Origin: Auxenochlorella pyrenoidosa
Lineage: Eukaryota; Chlorophyta; Trebouxiophyceae; Chlorellales; Chlorellaceae
Direction of reading: 5' to 3'
Length of the DNA stretch: 40,975 nucleotides
Assembly (NCBI GenBank): GCA_001430745.1
Contig: KQ482063.1
Span: forward strand, 2,075,081 to 2,116,055
Part shown: positions 40,972 to 40,975 of the stretch, piece by piece
How the letters are laid out: each line of letters opens with the position of its first letter
How positions within the stretch are numbered: position 1 is the first letter of the stretch
Notes under the pieces: generated by a model
What the model saw: only the letters and a program-made list of their open reading frames with translations
Told to the model about the DNA's origin: nothing
The model's database searches: none
Program-made: the position numbers and the translations under genes

Positions 40972-40975
40972 NGGG

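Overview
The window is nuclear DNA of a green plant-lineage eukaryote. It is very GC-rich, its genes are cut into many short exons with GT-AG or GC-AG introns, and its products are typical of a green alga: a thylakoid-lumen FKBP with a twin-arginine signal, a plant-type synaptotagmin, SNF5 and RFC. The TGTAA poly(A) signal seen behind the first gene, the small introns and the C-rich 3' splice sites fit a Chlorella-like trebouxiophyte. The genus is an inference. All gene models below were joined by hand from splice sites, reading-frame phase and remembered family motifs; every complete model closes as a multiple of three.

Layout, left to right: (1) 35-617 (+), 3' end of an exonuclease III-type AP endonuclease. 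(2) 1361-3173 (-), multi-pass membrane protein of unknown function. (3) 3738-10204 (-), 22-exon synaptotagmin-like SMP/C2 protein. (4) 10976-14042 (+), SNF5/INI1 chromatin-remodelling subunit. (5, 6) 14380-15535 and 15920-16742 (-), two small proteins with organelle-type presequences. (7) 17293-20039 (+), conserved protein of unknown function. (8) 20934-23789 (+), SURF4/Erv29 cargo receptor. (9) 23947-25238 (-), lumenal FKBP isomerase. (10) 26384-30325 (+), a fusion of a family 1 glycosyltransferase with an FkbM methyltransferase. (11) 30524-33299 (+), coiled-coil protein with a possible kinetochore (Sos7/Zwint-like) role. (12) 33550-34746 (-), small hydrophilic protein with an internal repeat made by a duplicated exon pair. 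(13) 35566-37339 (-), unrecognised Cys-cluster protein with a low-complexity tail. (14) 37729-39631 (-), EMAPII/Arc1p-type tRNA-binding protein. (15) 40074 to the right edge (+), 5' part of RFC3.

The genes do not form a pathway; this is an ordinary, densely packed nuclear segment. Divergent pairs share 0.4-1.1 kb intergenic regions (3/4, 6/7, 9/10, 14/15), and convergent pairs leave only 0.16-0.34 kb between stop codons (4/5, 8/9, 11/12).

The most unusual observations are the glycosyltransferase-FkbM fusion, the exon-pair duplication gene, a high share of GC-AG introns (about 15 of 91 modelled), and G-runs or C-runs that lie on a consistent side of introns. No RNA genes, intact transposons or CRISPR arrays were seen.
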